64,000 nucleotides of DNA, taken from contig OZ020248.1 of the NCBI GenBank assembly GCA_963971285.1, positions 7,006,001 to 7,070,000 of the forward strand, read 5' to 3'. This document shows, piece by piece, positions 28,058-41,878 of this stretch. The position numbers were made by a program, and so were the translations under genes. The stretch's first letter is position 1. Each line of letters opens with the position of its first letter. This stretch comes from Astropecten irregularis (Eukaryota; Echinodermata; Asteroidea; Paxillosida; Astropectinidae). The notes under the pieces were generated by a model. That model made no database searches and was not told the origin of the DNA. It saw nothing but the letters and a program-made list of their open reading frames with translations.

Positions 28058-31000
28058 AAGCGCAGTTTTTTTGCCGCCTGCTCTGCCGTTTGTCGCATAG
28101 CGTGTGGTTCTATAATTGGATTTTCGGCCATGAACATGACTTTGGAATTTGGCACAGCTCATACTTTCCTGTAGAGAACATCTGTGGCTACATTTCGTGC
28201 AAGTTTCAGCTCGATTGCCTAAGTATTGAGGGAGAAATTTCAAACTCTAGCAGAAAAAAGTGTCTCATAGTCTAAGTGCAGTTTTTCTGCCGACTGCTCT
28301 GCCGTTTTGTCGCATAGCGTGTGGTGCTATACTTGGATTTTCGGCCATGAACATGACTTTGGAATTTGGCACAGCTCATACTTTCCTGTAGAGAACATCT
28401 GGGGCTACATTTCGTGCAAGTTTCAGCTCGGTTGCCTCTGTATTGAGGGAGAAATTTCAAACTCTAATAGAAAAAAGTGTCTCATAGTCTAAGTGCAGGT
28501 TTTTTTTTTGCCGCGTGCTCTGCCGTTTTGTCGCATAGCGTGTGGTGCTATACTTGGATTTTCGGCCATGAACATGACTTTGGAATTTGGCACAGCTCAT
28601 ACTTTCCTGTAGAGTACATCTGGGGCTACATTTCGCGCAAGTTTCAGCTCGATTGCCTCAGTATTGAGGGAGAAATTTCAAACTCTAGCAGAAAAAAGTG
28701 TCTCATAGTCTAAGCGCAGTTTTTTGCCGCCTGCTCTGCCGTTTGTCGCATAACGTGTGGTGCTATACTTGGATTTTCGGCCATGAACATGACTTTGGAA
28801 TTTGGCACTGGTCATTCTTTCCTGTAGAGTACATCTGGGGCTACATGTATTGCCAGTTTCAGCTCGATTGCCTCAGTATTGAGGGAGACATTTCAAACTC
28901 TAGCAGAAAAAAGTGTCTCATAGTCTAAGAGTGCAATTTTCTGCCGACTGCTCTGCCGTTTTGTCGCATAGCGTGTGGTGCTATACTTGGATTTTCGGCC
29001 ATGAACATGACTTTGGAATTTGGCAGAGCTCATACTTTCCTGTAGAGTACATCTGGGGCTACATTTCGTGCAAGTTTCAGCTCGATTGCCTCAGTATTGA
29101 GGGAGAAATTTCAAACTCTAGCAGAAAAAAGTGTCTCCTAGTCTAAGCGCAGTTTTTTTGCCGCCTGCTCTGCCGTTTGTCGCATAGCGTGTGGTGCTAT
29201 ACTTGGATTTTCTGCCATGAACATGACTTTGGAATTTTGCACAGTTAATACTTTCCTGTAGAGTACATCTGGGGCTACATTTCGTGCAAGTTTCAGCTCG
29301 ATTGCCTCAGTATTGAGGGAGAAATTCCAAACTCTAGCAGAAAAAAGTTTCTCCTAGTCTAAGCGCAGTTTTTTTGCCGCCTGCTCTGCCGTTTGTCGCA
29401 TAGCGTTTGGTGCTTTTCTTGGATTTTCTGCCATGAACATGACTTTGGAATTTGACACAGCTCATACTTTCCTGTAGAGTACATAGTCTAAGTGCAGGGT
29501 TTTTTTTGCCGCGTGCTCTGCCGTTTTGTCGCATAGCGTGTGGTGCTATACTTGGATTTTCGGCCATGAACATGACTTTGGAATTTGGCACAGCTCATAC
29601 TTTCCTGTAGAAAACATCTGTGGCTACATTTCGTGCAAGTTTCAGCTCGATTGCCTAAGTATTGAGGGAGAAATTTCAAACTCTAGCAGAAAAAAGTGTC
29701 TCATAGTCTAAGTGCAGTTTTTCTGCCGACTGCTCTGCCGTTTTGTCGCATAGCGTGTGGTGCTATACTTGGATTTTCGGCCATGAACATGACTTTGGAA
29801 TTTGGCACAGCTCATACTTTCCTGTAGAGTACATCTGGGGCTACATTTCGTGCAAGTTTCAGCTCGATTGCCTCAGTATTGAGGGAGAAATTTCAAACTC
29901 TAGCAGAAAAAAGTGTCTCCTAGTCTAAGCGCAGTTTTTTTGCCGCCTGCTCTGCCGTTTGTCGCATAGCGTGTGGTGCTATACTTGGATTTTCGGCCAT
30001 GAACATGACTTTGGAATTTGGCACAGCTCATACTTTCCTGTAGAGAACATCTGGGGCTACATTTCAGCTCGATTGCCTAAGTATTGAGGGAGAAACTTCA
30101 AACTCTAGCAGAAAAAAGTGTCTCATAGTCTAATTGCAGTTTTTTCTGCCGACTGCTCTGCCGTTTGTCGCATAGCGTGTGGTGCTATACTTGGATTTTC
30201 TGCCATGAACATGACTTTTGAATTTGGCACAGCTCATACTTTCCTGTAGAGTACATCTGGGGCTACATTTCGTTTAAGTTTCAGCTCGATTGCCTTAGTA
30301 TTGAGGGAGAAATTCTAAACTCTAGCAGAAAAAAGTGTCTCCTAGTCTAAGCGCAGTTTTTTTGCCGCCTGCTCTGCCGTTTGTCGCATAGCGTGTGGTG
30401 CTATACTTGGATTTTCGGCCATGAACATGACTTTGGAATTTGGCACAGCTCATACTTTCCTGTAGAGAACATCTGGGGCTACATTTCGTGCAAGTTTCAG
30501 CTAGATTGCCTGAGTATTGAGGGAGAAATTTCAAACTCTAGCAGAAAAAAGTCTATCATAGTCTAAGTGCAGTTTTTCTGCCGACTGCTCTGCCGTTTTG
30601 TCGCATAGCGTGTGGTGCTATACTTGGATTTTCGGCCATGAACATGACTTTGGAATTTGGCACAGCTCATACTTTCATTTAGAGTACATCTGGGGCTACA
30701 TTTCGTGCAAGTTTCAGCTCGATTGCCTCAGTATTGAGGGAGAAATTCCAAACTCTAGCAGAAAAAAGTGTCTCCTAGTCTAAGCGCAGTTTTTTTGCCG
30801 CCTGCTCTGCCGTTTGTCGCATAGCGTGTGGTGCTATACTTGGATTTTCGGCCATGAACATGACTTTGGAATTTGGCACAGCTCATACTTTCCTGTAGAG
30901 AACATCTGGGGCTACATTTCGTGCAAGTTTCAGCTAGATTGCCTAAGTATTGAGGGAGAAATTTCAAACTCTAGCAGAAAAAAGTCTTTCATAGTCTAAG

Positions 31001-34000
31001 TGCAGTTTTTCTGCCGACTGCTCTGCCGTTTTGTCGCATAGCGTGTGGTGCTATACTTGGATTTTCGGCCATGAACATGACTTTGGAATTTGGCACAGCT
31101 CATATTTTCCTGTAAAGTACATCTGGGGCTACATTTCGTGGAAGTTTCAGCTCGATTGCCTCTGTATTGAGAGAGAAATTTCAAACTCTAACAGAAAAAA
31201 GTGTCTCATACTCTAAGTGCAGGTTTTTTTTTGCCGCGTGCTCTGCGGTTTTGTCGCACAGCGTGTGGTGCTATACTTGGATTTTCGGCCATGAACATGA
31301 CATTGGAATTCAGCACAGCTCATACTTTCCTGTAGAGAACATCTGGGGCTACATTTTACATTTCTTGCAAGTTTCAGCTCGATTGCCTAAGTATTGAGGG
31401 AGAAACTTCAAACTCTAGCAGAAAAAAGTGTCTCATAGTCTAAGTGCAGTTTTTCTGCCGACTGCTCTGTCGTTTGTCGCATAGCGTGTGGTGCTATACT
31501 TGGATTTTCGGCCATGAACATGACTTTGGAATTTGGCACAGCTCATACTTTCATTTAGAGTACATCTGGGGCTACATTTCGTGCAAGTTTCAGCTCGATT
31601 GCCTCTGTATTGAGGGAGAAATTTCAAACTCTTACAGAAAAAAGTGTCTCATACTCTAAGTGCAGGGTTTTTTTTTTCGCGTGCTCTGCCGTTTTGTCGC
31701 ATAGCGTGTGGTGCTGTACTTGGATTTTCGGCCATGAACATGACTTTGGAATTTGGCACAGCTCATACTTTCCTGTAGAGTACATCTGGGGCTACATGTC
31801 GTGCAAGTTTCAGCTCGATTGCCTCAGTATTGAGGGAGAAATTCCAAACTCTAGCAGAAAAAAGTGTCTCCTAGTCTAAGCGCAGTTTTTTTGCCGCCTG
31901 CTCTGCCGTTTGTCGCATAGCGTGTGGTGCTATACTTGGATTTTCGGCCATGAACATGACTTTGGAATTTGGCACAGCTCATACTTTCCTGTAGAGAACA
32001 TCTGGGGCTACATTTCGTGCAAGTTTCAGCTAGATTGCCTAAGTATTGAGGGAGAAATTTCAAACTCTAGCAGAAAAAAGTCTTTCATAGTCTAAGTGCA
32101 GTTTTTCTGCCGACTGCTCTGCCGTTTTGTCGCATAGCGTGTGGTGCTATACTTGGATTTTCGGCCATGAACATGACTTTGGAATTTGGCACAGCTCATA
32201 CTTTCCTGTAGAGAACATCTGGGGCTACATTTCGTGCAAGTTTCAGCTCGGTTGCCTCTGTATTGAGGGAGAAATTTCAAACTCTAATAGAAAAAAGTGT
32301 CTCATAGTCTAAGTGCAGGGTTTTTTTTGCCGCGTGCTCTGCCGTTTTGTCGCATGTTTTGTCGCATAGCGTGTGGTACTATACTTGGATTTTCGGCCAT
32401 GAACATGACTTTGTAATTTGGCACTGGTCATACTTTCCTGTAGAGTACATCTGGGGCTACATTTCTTGCCAGTTTCAGCTCGATTGCCTCAGTATTGAGG
32501 GAGAAATTTCAAACTCTAGCAGAAAAAAGTGTCTCCTAGTCTAATCGCAATTTTTTTGCCGCCTGCTCTGCCGTTTGTCGCATAGCGTGTGGTGCTATAC
32601 TTGGATTTTCGGCCATGAACATGACTTTGGAATTTGGCACAGCTCATACTTTCCTGTAGAAAACATCTGTGGCTACATTTCGTGCAAGTTTCAGCTCGAT
32701 TGCCTAAGTATTGAGGGAGAAATTTCAAACTCTAGCAGAAAAAAGTGTCTCATAGTCTAAGTGCAGTTTTTCTGCCGACTGCTCTGCCGTTTTGTCGCAT
32801 AGCGTGTGGTGCTATACTTGGATTTTCGGCCATGAACATGACTTTGGAATTTGGCACAGCTCATACTTTCCTGTAGAGTACATCTGGGGCTACATTTCGT
32901 GCAAGTTTCAGCTCGATTGCCTTAGTATTGAGGGAGAAATTCTAAACTCTAGCAGAAAAAAGTGTCTCCTAGTCTAAGCGCAGTTTTTTTGCCGCCTGCT
33001 CTGCCTTTTATCGCATAGCGTGTGGTGCTATACTTGGATTTTCGGCCATGAACATGACTTTGGAATTTGGCACAGCTCATACTTTCCTGTAGAGAACATC
33101 TGGGGCTACATTTCGTGCAAGTTTCAGCTAGATTGCCTGAGTATTGAGGGAGAAATTTCAAACTCTAGCAGAAAAAAGTCTATCATAGTCTAAGTGCAGT
33201 TTTTCTGCCGACTGCTCTGCCGTTTTGTCGCATAGCGTGTGGTGCTATACTTGGATTTTCGGCCATGAACATGACTTTGGAATTTGGCACAGCTCATACT
33301 TTCATTTAGAGTACATCTGGGGCTACATTTCGTGCAAGTTTCAGCTCGATTGCCTCTGTATTGAGGGAGAAATTTCAAACTCTAACAGAAAAAAGTGTCT
33401 CATACTCTAAGTGCAGGGTTTTTTTTCCCGCGTGCTCTGCCGTTTTGTCGCATAGCGTGTGGTGCTATACTTGGATTTTCGGCCATGAACATGACTTTGG
33501 AATTTGACACAGCTCATACTTTCCTGTAGAGTACATCTGGGGCTACATTTCGTGCAAGTTTCAGCTCGATTGCCTCAGTTTTGAGGGAGAAATTTCAAAC
33601 TCTAGCATAAAAAAGTGTCTCCTAGTCTAAGCGCAGTTTTTTTGCCGCCTGCTCTGCCGTTTGTCGCATAGCGTGTGGTGCTATACTTGGATTTTCGGCC
33701 ATGAACATGACTTTGGAATTTGGCACAGCTCATACTTTCCTGTAGAGAACATCTGGGGCTACATTTCGTGCAAGTTTCAGCTCGATTGCCTAAGTATTGA
33801 GGGAGAAACTTCAAACTCTAGCAGAAAAAAGTGTCTCATAGTCTAAGTGCAGTTTTTTCTGCCGACTGCTCTGCCGTTTGTCGCATAGCGTGTGGTGCTA
33901 TACTTGGATTTTCTGCCATGAACATGACTTTTGAATTTGGCACAGCTCATACTTTCCTGTAGAGTACATCTGGGGCTACATTTCGTTTAAGTTTCAGCTC

Positions 34001-34219
34001 GATTGCCTCAGTATTAAGGGAGAAATTCCAAACTCTAGCAGAAAAAAGTGTCTCCTAGTCTAAGCGCAGTTTTTTTGCCGCCTGCTCTGCCGTTTGTCGC
34101 ATAGCGTGTGGTCATATACTTGGATTTTCGGCCATGAACATGACTTTGGAATTTGGCACAGCTCATACTTTCATTTAGAGTACATCTGGGGCTACATTTC
34201 GTGCAAGTTTCAGCTCGAT

Positions 34220-35590
34220 TGCCTCTGTATTGAGGGAGAAATTTCAAACTCTTACAGAAAAAAGTGTCTCATACTCTAAGTGCAGGGTTTTTTTTTTCGC
34301 GTGCTCTGCCGTTTTGTCGCATAGCGTGTGGTGCTGTACTTGGATTTTCGGCCATGAACATGACTTTGGAATTTGGCACAGCTCATACTTTCCTGTAGAG
34401 TACATCTGGGGCTACATGTCGTGCAAGTTTCAGCTCGATTGCCTCAGTATTGAGGGAGAAATTCCAAACTCTAGCAGAAAAAAAGTGTCTCCTAGTCTAA
34501 GCGCAGTTTTTTTGCCGCCTGCTCTGCCGTTTGTCGCATAGCGTGTGGTGCTATACTTGGATTTTCGGCCATGAACATGACTTTGGAATTTGGCACAGCT
34601 CATACTTTCCTGTAGAGAACATCTGGGGCTACATTTCGTGCAAGTTTCAGCTAGATTGCCTAAGTATTGAGGGAGAAATTTCAAACTCTAGCAGAAAAAA
34701 GTCTTTCATAGTCTAAGTGCAGTTTTTCTGCCGACTGCTCTGCCGTTTTGTCGCATAGCGTGTGGTGCTATACTTGGATTTTCGGCCATGAACATGACTT
34801 TGGAATTTGGCACAGCTCATACTTTCCTGTAAAGAACATCTGGGGCTACATTTCGTGCAAGTTTCAGCTCGGTTGCCTCTGTATTGAGGGAGAAATTTCA
34901 AACTCTAATAGAAAAAAGTGTCTCATAGTCTAAGTGCAGGGTTTTTTTTGCCGCGTGCTCTGCCGTTTTGTCGCATGTTTTGTCGCATAGCGTGTGGTAC
35001 TATACTTGGATTTTCGGCCATGAACATGACTTTGTAATTTGGCACTGGTCATACTTTCCTGTAGAGTACATCTGGGGCTACATTTCTTGCCAGTTTCAGC
35101 TCGATTGCCTCAGTATTGAGGGAGAAATTTCAAACTCTAGCAGAAAAAAGTGTCTCCTAGTCTAATCGCAATTTTTTTGCCGCCTGCTCTGCCGTTTGTC
35201 GCATAGCGTGTGGTGCTATACTTGGATTTTCGGCCATGAACATGACTTTGGAATTTGGCACAGCTCATACTTTCCTGTAGAAAACATCTGTGGCTACATT
35301 TCGTGCAAGTTTCAGCTCGATTGCCTAAGTATTGAGGGAGAAATTTCAAACTCTAGCAGAAAAAAGTGTCTCATAGTCTAAGTGCAGTTTTTCTGCCGAC
35401 TGCTCTGCCGTTTTGTCGCATAGCGTGTGGTGCTATACTTGGATTTTCGGCCATGAACATGACTTTGGAATTTGGCACAGCTCATACTTTCCTGTAGAGT
35501 ACATCTGGGGCTACATTTCGTGCAAGTTTCAGCTCGATTGCCTCAGTATTGAGGGAGAAATTTCAAACTCTAGCAGAAAAAAGTGTCTCC
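34220..35590. repeat. Higher-order repeat copy (offset 2621 from 31600-32970)
   Basis: The small insertion 'cgcatgttttgtcgcatag' and the variants 'gtgctgtactt', 'tctaatcgcaa' and 'actttgtaattt' are shared in order at offset 2620-2621. One extra A near 34480 accounts for the one-base shift. Confidence 0.75.
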
Positions 35591-35974
35591 TAGTCTAAGC
35601 GCAGTTTTTTTGCCGCCTGCTCTGCCGTTTGTCGCATAGCGTGTGGTGATATACTTGGATTTTCGGCCATGAACATGACTTTGGAATTTGGCACAGCTCA
35701 TACTTTCCTGTAGAGAACATCTGGGGCTACATTTCGTGCAAGTTTCAGCTCGATTGCCTAAGTATTGAGGGAGAAACTTCAAACTCTAGCAGAAAAAAGT
35801 GTCTCATAGTCTAATTGCAGTTTTTTCTGCCGACTGCTCTGCCGTTTGTCGCATAGCGTGTGGTGCTATACTTGGATTTTCTGCCATGAACATGACTTTT
35901 GAATTTGGCACAGCTCATACTTTCCTGTAGAGTACATCTGGGGCTACATTTCGTTTAAGTTTCAGCTCGATTGC

Positions 35975-36650
35975 CTTAGTATTGAGGGAGAAATTCTAAA
36001 CTCTAGCAGAAAAAAGTGTCTCCTAGTCTAAGCGCAGTTTTTTTGCCGCCTGCTCTGCCTTTTATCGCATAGCGTGTGGTGCTATACTTGGATTTTCGGC
36101 CATGAACATGACTTTGGAATTTGGCACAGCTCATACTTTCCTGTAGAGAACATCTGGGGCTACATTTCGTGCAAGTTTCAGCTAGATTGCCTGAGTATTG
36201 AGGGAGAAATTTCAAACTCTAGCAGAAAAAAGTCTATCATAGTCTAAGTGCAGTTTTTCTGCCGACTGCTCTGCCGTTTTGTCGCATAGCGTGTGGTGCT
36301 ATACTTGGATTTTCGGCCATGAACATGACTTTGGAATTTGGCACAGCTCATACTTTCATTTAGAGTACATCTGGGGCTACATTTCGTGCAAGTTTCAGCT
36401 CGATTGCCTCTGTATTGAGGGAGAAATTTCAAACTCTAACAGAAAAAAGTGTCTCATACTCTAAGTGCAGGGTTTTTTTTCCCGCGTGCTCTGCCGTTTT
36501 GTCGCATAGCGTGTGGTGCTATACTTGGATTTTCGGCCATGAACATGACTTTGGAATTTGACACAGCTCATACTTTCCTGTAGAGTACATCTGGGGCTAC
36601 ATTTCGTGCAAGTTTCAGCTCGATTGCCTCAGTATTGAGGGAGAAATTTC
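35975..36650. repeat. Higher-order repeat copy (offset 3054 from 32921-33596)
   Basis: The variants 'gccttttatcgcatag', 'agtctatcatag' and 'tttttcccgcgtgc' are shared in order at offset 3054. Confidence 0.7.
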
Positions 36651-37560
36651 AAACTCTAGCAGAAAAAAGTGTCTCCTAGTCTAAGCGCAGTTTTTTTGCC
36701 GCCTGCTCTGCCGTTTGTCGCATAGCGTGTGGTGCTATACTTGGATTTTCGGCCATGAACATGACTTTGGAATTTGGCACAGCTCATACTTTCCTGTAGA
36801 GAACATCTGGGGCTACATTTCTTGCAAGTTTCAGCTAGATTGCCTAAGTATTGAGGGAGAAATTTCAAACTCTAGCAGAAAAAAGTCTTTCATAGTCTAA
36901 GTGCAGTTTTTCTGCCGACTGCTCTGCCGTTTTGTCGCATAGCGTGTGGTGCTATACTTGGATTTTCGGCCATGAACATGACTTTGGAATTTGGCACAGC
37001 TCATATTTTCCTGTAGAGTACATCTGGGGCTACATTTCGTGCAAGTTTCAGCTCGATTGCCTCTGTATTGAGGGAGAAATTTCAAACTCTAACAGAAAAA
37101 AGTGTCTCATACTCTAAGTGCAGGGTTTTTTTTCCCGCGTGCTCTGCCGTTTTGTCGCATAGCGTGTGGTGCTATACTTGGATTTTCGGCCATGAACATG
37201 ACTTTGGAATTTGACACAGCTCATACTTTCCTGTAGAGTACATCTGGGGCTACATTTCGTGCAAGTTTCAGCTCGATTGCCTCAGTATTGAGGGAGAAAT
37301 TCCAAACTCTAGCAGAAAAAAGTGTCTCCTAGTCTAAGCGCAGTTTTTTTGCCGCCTGCTCTGCCGTTTGTCGCATAGCGTGTGGTGCTATACTTGGATT
37401 TTCGGCCATGAACATGACTTTGGAATTTGGCACAGCTCATACTTTCCTGTAGAGAACATCTGGGGCTACATTTCTTGCAAGTTTCAGCTAGATTGCCTAA
37501 GTATTGAGGGAGAAATTTCAAACTCTAGCAGAAAAAAGTCTTTCATAGTCTAAGTGCAGT
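36470..37560. repeat. Tandem three-monomer unit, offset 653
   Basis: The 'tttttcccgcgtgc' monomer, a 'gacacagctc' monomer and the 'ttcttgcaagtttcagctagattgcc' monomer repeat at offset 653 bp, which is three monomers. The second copy stops near 37560. Confidence 0.65.
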
Positions 37561-38109
37561 TTTTCTGCCGACTGCTCTGCCGTTTTGTCGCATAGCGTGT
37601 GGTGCTATACTTGGATTTTCGGCCATGAACATGACTTTGGAATTTGGCACAGCTCATATTTTCCTGTAAAGTACATCTGGGGCTACATTTCGTGGAAGTT
37701 TCAGCTCGATTGCCTCTGTATTGAGAGAGAAATTTCAAACTCTAACAGAAAAAAGTGTCTCATACTCTAAGTGCAGGTTTTTTTTTGCCGCGTGCTCTGC
37801 GGTTTTGTCGCATAGCGTGTGGTGCTATACTTGGATTTTCGGCCATGAACATGACATTGGAATTCAGCACAGCTCCTACTTTCCTGTAGAGAACATCTGG
37901 AGCTACATTTCGTGCAAGTTTCAGCTCGATTGCCTAAGTATTGAGGGAGAAACTTCAAACTCTAGCAGAAAAAAGTGTCTCATAGTCTAAGTGCAGTTTT
38001 TCTGCCGACTGCTCTGTCGTTTGTCGCATAGCGTGTGGTGCTATACTTGGATTTTCTGCCATGAACATGACTTTGGAATTTGGCACAGCTCATACTTTCC
38101 TGTAGAGTA

Positions 38110-39300
38110 CATCTGGGGCTACATTTCGTGCAAGTTTCAGCTCGATTGCCTCAGTATTAAGGGAGAAATTCCAAACTCTAGCAGAAAAAAGTGTCTCCTA
38201 GTCTAAGCGCAGTTTTTTTGCCGCCTGCTCTGCCGTTTGTCGCATAGCGTGTGGTCCTATACTTGGATTTTCGGCCATGAACATGACTTTGGAATTTGGC
38301 ACAGCTCATACTTTCATTTAGAGTACATCTGGGGCTACATTTCGTGCAAGTTTCAGCTCGATTGCCTCTGTATTGAGGGAGAAATTTCAAACTCTTACAG
38401 AAAAAAGTGTCTCATACTCTAAGTGCAGGGTTTTTTTTTTCGCGTGCTCTGCCGTTTTGTCGCATAGCGTGTGGTGCTGTACTTGGATTTTCGGCCATGA
38501 ACATGACTTTGGAATTTGGCACAGCTCATACTTTCCTGTAGAGTACATCTGGGGCTACATGTCGTGCAAGTTTCAGCTCGATTGCCTCAGTATTGAGGGA
38601 GAAATTCCAAACTCTAGCAGAAAAAAGTGTCTCCTAGTCTAAGCGCAGTTTTTTTGCCGCCTGCTCTGCCGTTTGTCGCATAGCGTGTGGTGCTATACTT
38701 GGATTTTCGGCCATGAACATGACTTTGGAATTTGGCACAGCTCATACTTTCCTGTAGAGAACATCTGGGGCTACATTTCGTGCAAGTTTCAGCTAGATTG
38801 CCTAAGTATTGAGGGAGAAATTTCAAACTCTAGCAGAAAAAAGTCTTTCATAGTCTAAGTGCAGTTTTTCTGCCGACTGCTCTGCCGTTTTGTCGCATAG
38901 CGTGTGGTGCTATACTTGGATTTTCGGCCATGAACATGACTTTGGAATTTGGCACAGCTCATACTTTCCTGTAGAGAACATCTGGGGCTACATTTCGTGC
39001 AAGTAACAGCTCGGTTGCCTCTGTATTGAGGGAGAAATTTCAAACTCTAATAGAAAAAAGTGTCTCATAGTCTAAGTGCAGGGTTTTTTTTGCCGCGTGC
39101 TCTGCCGTTTTGTCGCATGTTTTGTCGCATAGCGTGTGGTACTATACTTGGATTTTCGGCCATGAACATGACTTTGTAATTTGGCACTGGTCATACTTTC
39201 CTGTAGAGTACATCTGGGGCTACATTTCTTGCCAGTTTCAGCTCGATTGCCTCAGTATTGAGGGAGAAATTTCAAACTCTAGCAGAAAAAAGTGTCTCCT
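38110..39300. repeat. Higher-order repeat copy (offset 4142-4143 from about 33967-35158)
   Basis: Carries the same 'gtgctgtactt' monomer, 'agtctttcatag' monomer and the 12-bp 'gttttgtcgcat' duplication as the segments at 31600 and 34220. This is a third copy of that block, with private changes such as 'gcaagtaacagc' near 39000. Confidence 0.7.
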
Positions 39301-40597
39301 TGTCTAAGCGCAGTTTTTTTGCCGCCTGCTCTGCCGTTTGTCGCATAGCGTGTGGTGCTATACTTGGATTTTCGGCCATGAACATGACTTTGGAATTTGG
39401 CACAGCTCATACTTTCCTGTAGAGTACATCTGGGGCTACATTTCGTGCAAGTTTCAGCTCGATTGCCTCAGTATTGAGGGAGAAATTCCAAACTCTAGCA
39501 GAAAAAAGTGTCTCCTAGTCTAAGCGCAGTTTTTTGCCGCCTGCTCTGCCGTTTGTCGCATAGCGTGTGGTGCTATACTTGGATTTTCGGCCATGAACAT
39601 GACTTTGGAATTTGGCAAAGCTCATACTTTCCTGTAGAGAACATCTGGGGCTACATTTCGTGCAAGTTTCAGCTCGATTTTCTCTGTATTGAGGGAGAAA
39701 TTTCAAACTCTAGCAGAAAAAAGTGTCTCATAGTCTAAGTGCAGTTTTTCTGCCGACTGCTCTGCCGTTTTGTCGCATAGCGTGTGGTGCTATACTTGGA
39801 TTTTCGGCCATGAACATGACTTTGGAATTTGGCACAGCTCATACTTTCATTTAGAGTACATCTAGGGCTACATTTCGTGCAAGTTTCAGCTCGATTGCCT
39901 CAGTATTGAGGGAGAAATTTCAAACTCTAGCAGAAAAAAGTGTCTCCTAGTCTAAGCGCAGTTTTTTTGCCGCCTGCTCTGCCGTTTGTCGCATAGCGTG
40001 TGGTGCTATACTTGGATTTTCGGCCATGAACATGACTTTGGAATTTGGCACAGCTCATACTTTCCTGTAGAGAACATCTGTGGCTACATTTCGTGCAAGT
40101 TTCAGCTCGATTGCCTAAGTATTGAGGGAGAAACTTCAAACTCTACCAGAAAAAAGTGTCTCATAGTCTAAGTGCAGTTTTTCTGCCGACTGCTCTGCCG
40201 TTTTGTCGCATAGCGTGTGGTGCTATACTTGGATTTTCTGCCATGAATATGACTTTGGAATTTGTCACAGCTCATACTTTCCTGTAGAGAACATCTGGGG
40301 CTACATTTTGTGCAAGTTTCAGCTCGATTGCCTAAGTATTGAGGGAGAAATTTCAAACTCTAGCAGAAAAAAGTGTCTCATAGTCTAAGTGCAGTTTTTC
40401 TGCCGACTGCTCTGCCGTTTTGTCGCATAGCGTGTGGTGCTATACTTGGATTTTCGGCCATGAACATGACTTTGGAATTTGGCACAGCTCATACTTTCCT
40501 GTAGAGAACATCTGGGGCTACATTTCGTGCAAGTCTCAGCTCGATTGCGTAAGTATTGAGGGAGAAATAACAAACTATAGCAGAAAAAAAGTGTCTC

Positions 40598-41878
40598 AGT
40601 ATTGCTCTATTGCAAGAAACCCATAGTGAGCCTGCTGACGAGCACATTTGGAGACAAAAATGGGAGGGAGATATTTTCTTCAGTCATGGTATCCGGAAGT
40701 CAAGAGGTGTTGCGATTTTAGTCTCTGGAAAAAGCGGGCTCAAACCCATCAACCCGAAATGCGATAAAGATGGTAGACGGGTGCAATGTAATTTTGAATT
40801 TAATGATCAAATCATCAACATATTCTCAGCTTATGCTCCAAATGCACCCCATTCCAGGGCCAAATTTATAGACGAATTAAGTGAAGAAATTGCAGGAGAT
40901 TCTTGTACAGTAATCGGTGGCGATTTAAATTGTCAGTTAGATTTAAACAATCACTCTGATCGTAGTTCAAATGCCATCAAACAAATAATGCGTCAACATG
41001 ATTTAATAGATACCTGGCGATCTACCCAACCAGATTCCCCGGGTTATACCTTTTATCATAAAGGTTTTAAAAGACCAAGTAGAATTGACTATATTCTTGT
41101 TTCTAGTAACTTGATGAGTTTGACTAAAGATGTTGCAGTCAGTTCAACAGGCTTGAGTGACCACAGCATTTTAAATATTCGTTTAGTAGAGGACTGTTGC
41201 CCTCAGGGCCCAGGTAGATGGATCTGTTACAACTCACTTCTCCAAGACAAACAATGTGCCGAAAGAATAGAACATTTCTGGATGTATTGGAAAACTAGGA
41301 AAACTGATTTTAATAACATGTGTGACTGGTGGGATATGGGGAAAAACAAGATGAAAGAAATTATTTGCGATTACAGTAGAGAAAAATACAACAAAGAAAA
41401 GCACACCAAACGTAAACTTCAAGCTCAATACCAAGAACTAATTTCTGAATCAGCAAACAACTCCAAAATTCATGATATTGAATCCAAATTGAGGGTATAT
41501 GAAATGAGAGAGTGGGAAAGGGCTAGAATTAAATCACACTTGATTAATAAAATTGAGGGCGAAAAACCTAGCAAATACTTTCTTTCTCTCGTTAAAAGAA
41601 GGACTAGAGAAAATGTCATGACAGGAGTGAAAGACAGTACAGGTGTCATTGTTAATGAGTCTATTCCTATTGTCGGATTAGTTGGAAAGTTCTATGAAAA
41701 CCTATATTCGTCAGAGACGATTAATGAAGATCAATTGGGGAAGATTAAAAACAGCATTTGTACAGCTACCATTGATGAAGATTGTAAAATAGAAGTTGAA
41801 AATGAGATTTCCGCGCAAGAACTCATCGCAGCTCTTAAAACAATGTCTAAAGGTAAAACCCCTGGCCTAGACGGTTAA
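40598..41878 (+). pseudogene. LINE ORF2 part 1: endonuclease and start of RT
   Basis: Open from the insertion junction to a premature TAA at 41876-41878, about 425 codons. It encodes an APE-type endonuclease that nicks target DNA. Visible motifs are LLQETH near the start (metal-binding Glu), SRGVAIL, GGDLNCQ (catalytic Asp and Asn), RIDYIL and LSDHSIL (catalytic Asp-His). The first strand of the domain is missing through 5' truncation. A Lys/Glu-rich linker follows, then the first RT-region motif KGKTPGLDG. The stop falls exactly where relatives continue GLDG-x-TVEFY, and the same frame resumes with TVEFY, so it is a point nonsense change. The element's own ATG is absent. Confidence 0.88.

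Larger units (their letters stand above)
25713..40597. repeat. Satellite array, domain B (217-bp monomer)
   Basis: Same monomer as domain A but with a different mixture of subfamilies. The 'actttcatttagagtac', 'tcagctagattgcc', 'agtctttcatag', 'tctcatactctaag' and 'ttttgtcgcatgttttgtcgc' variants are common here. The first also occurs at 23520-24200, while the others are absent or rare in domain A. The 134-bp short monomer is frequent in A but rare here (one at about 29480). Confidence 0.97.
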
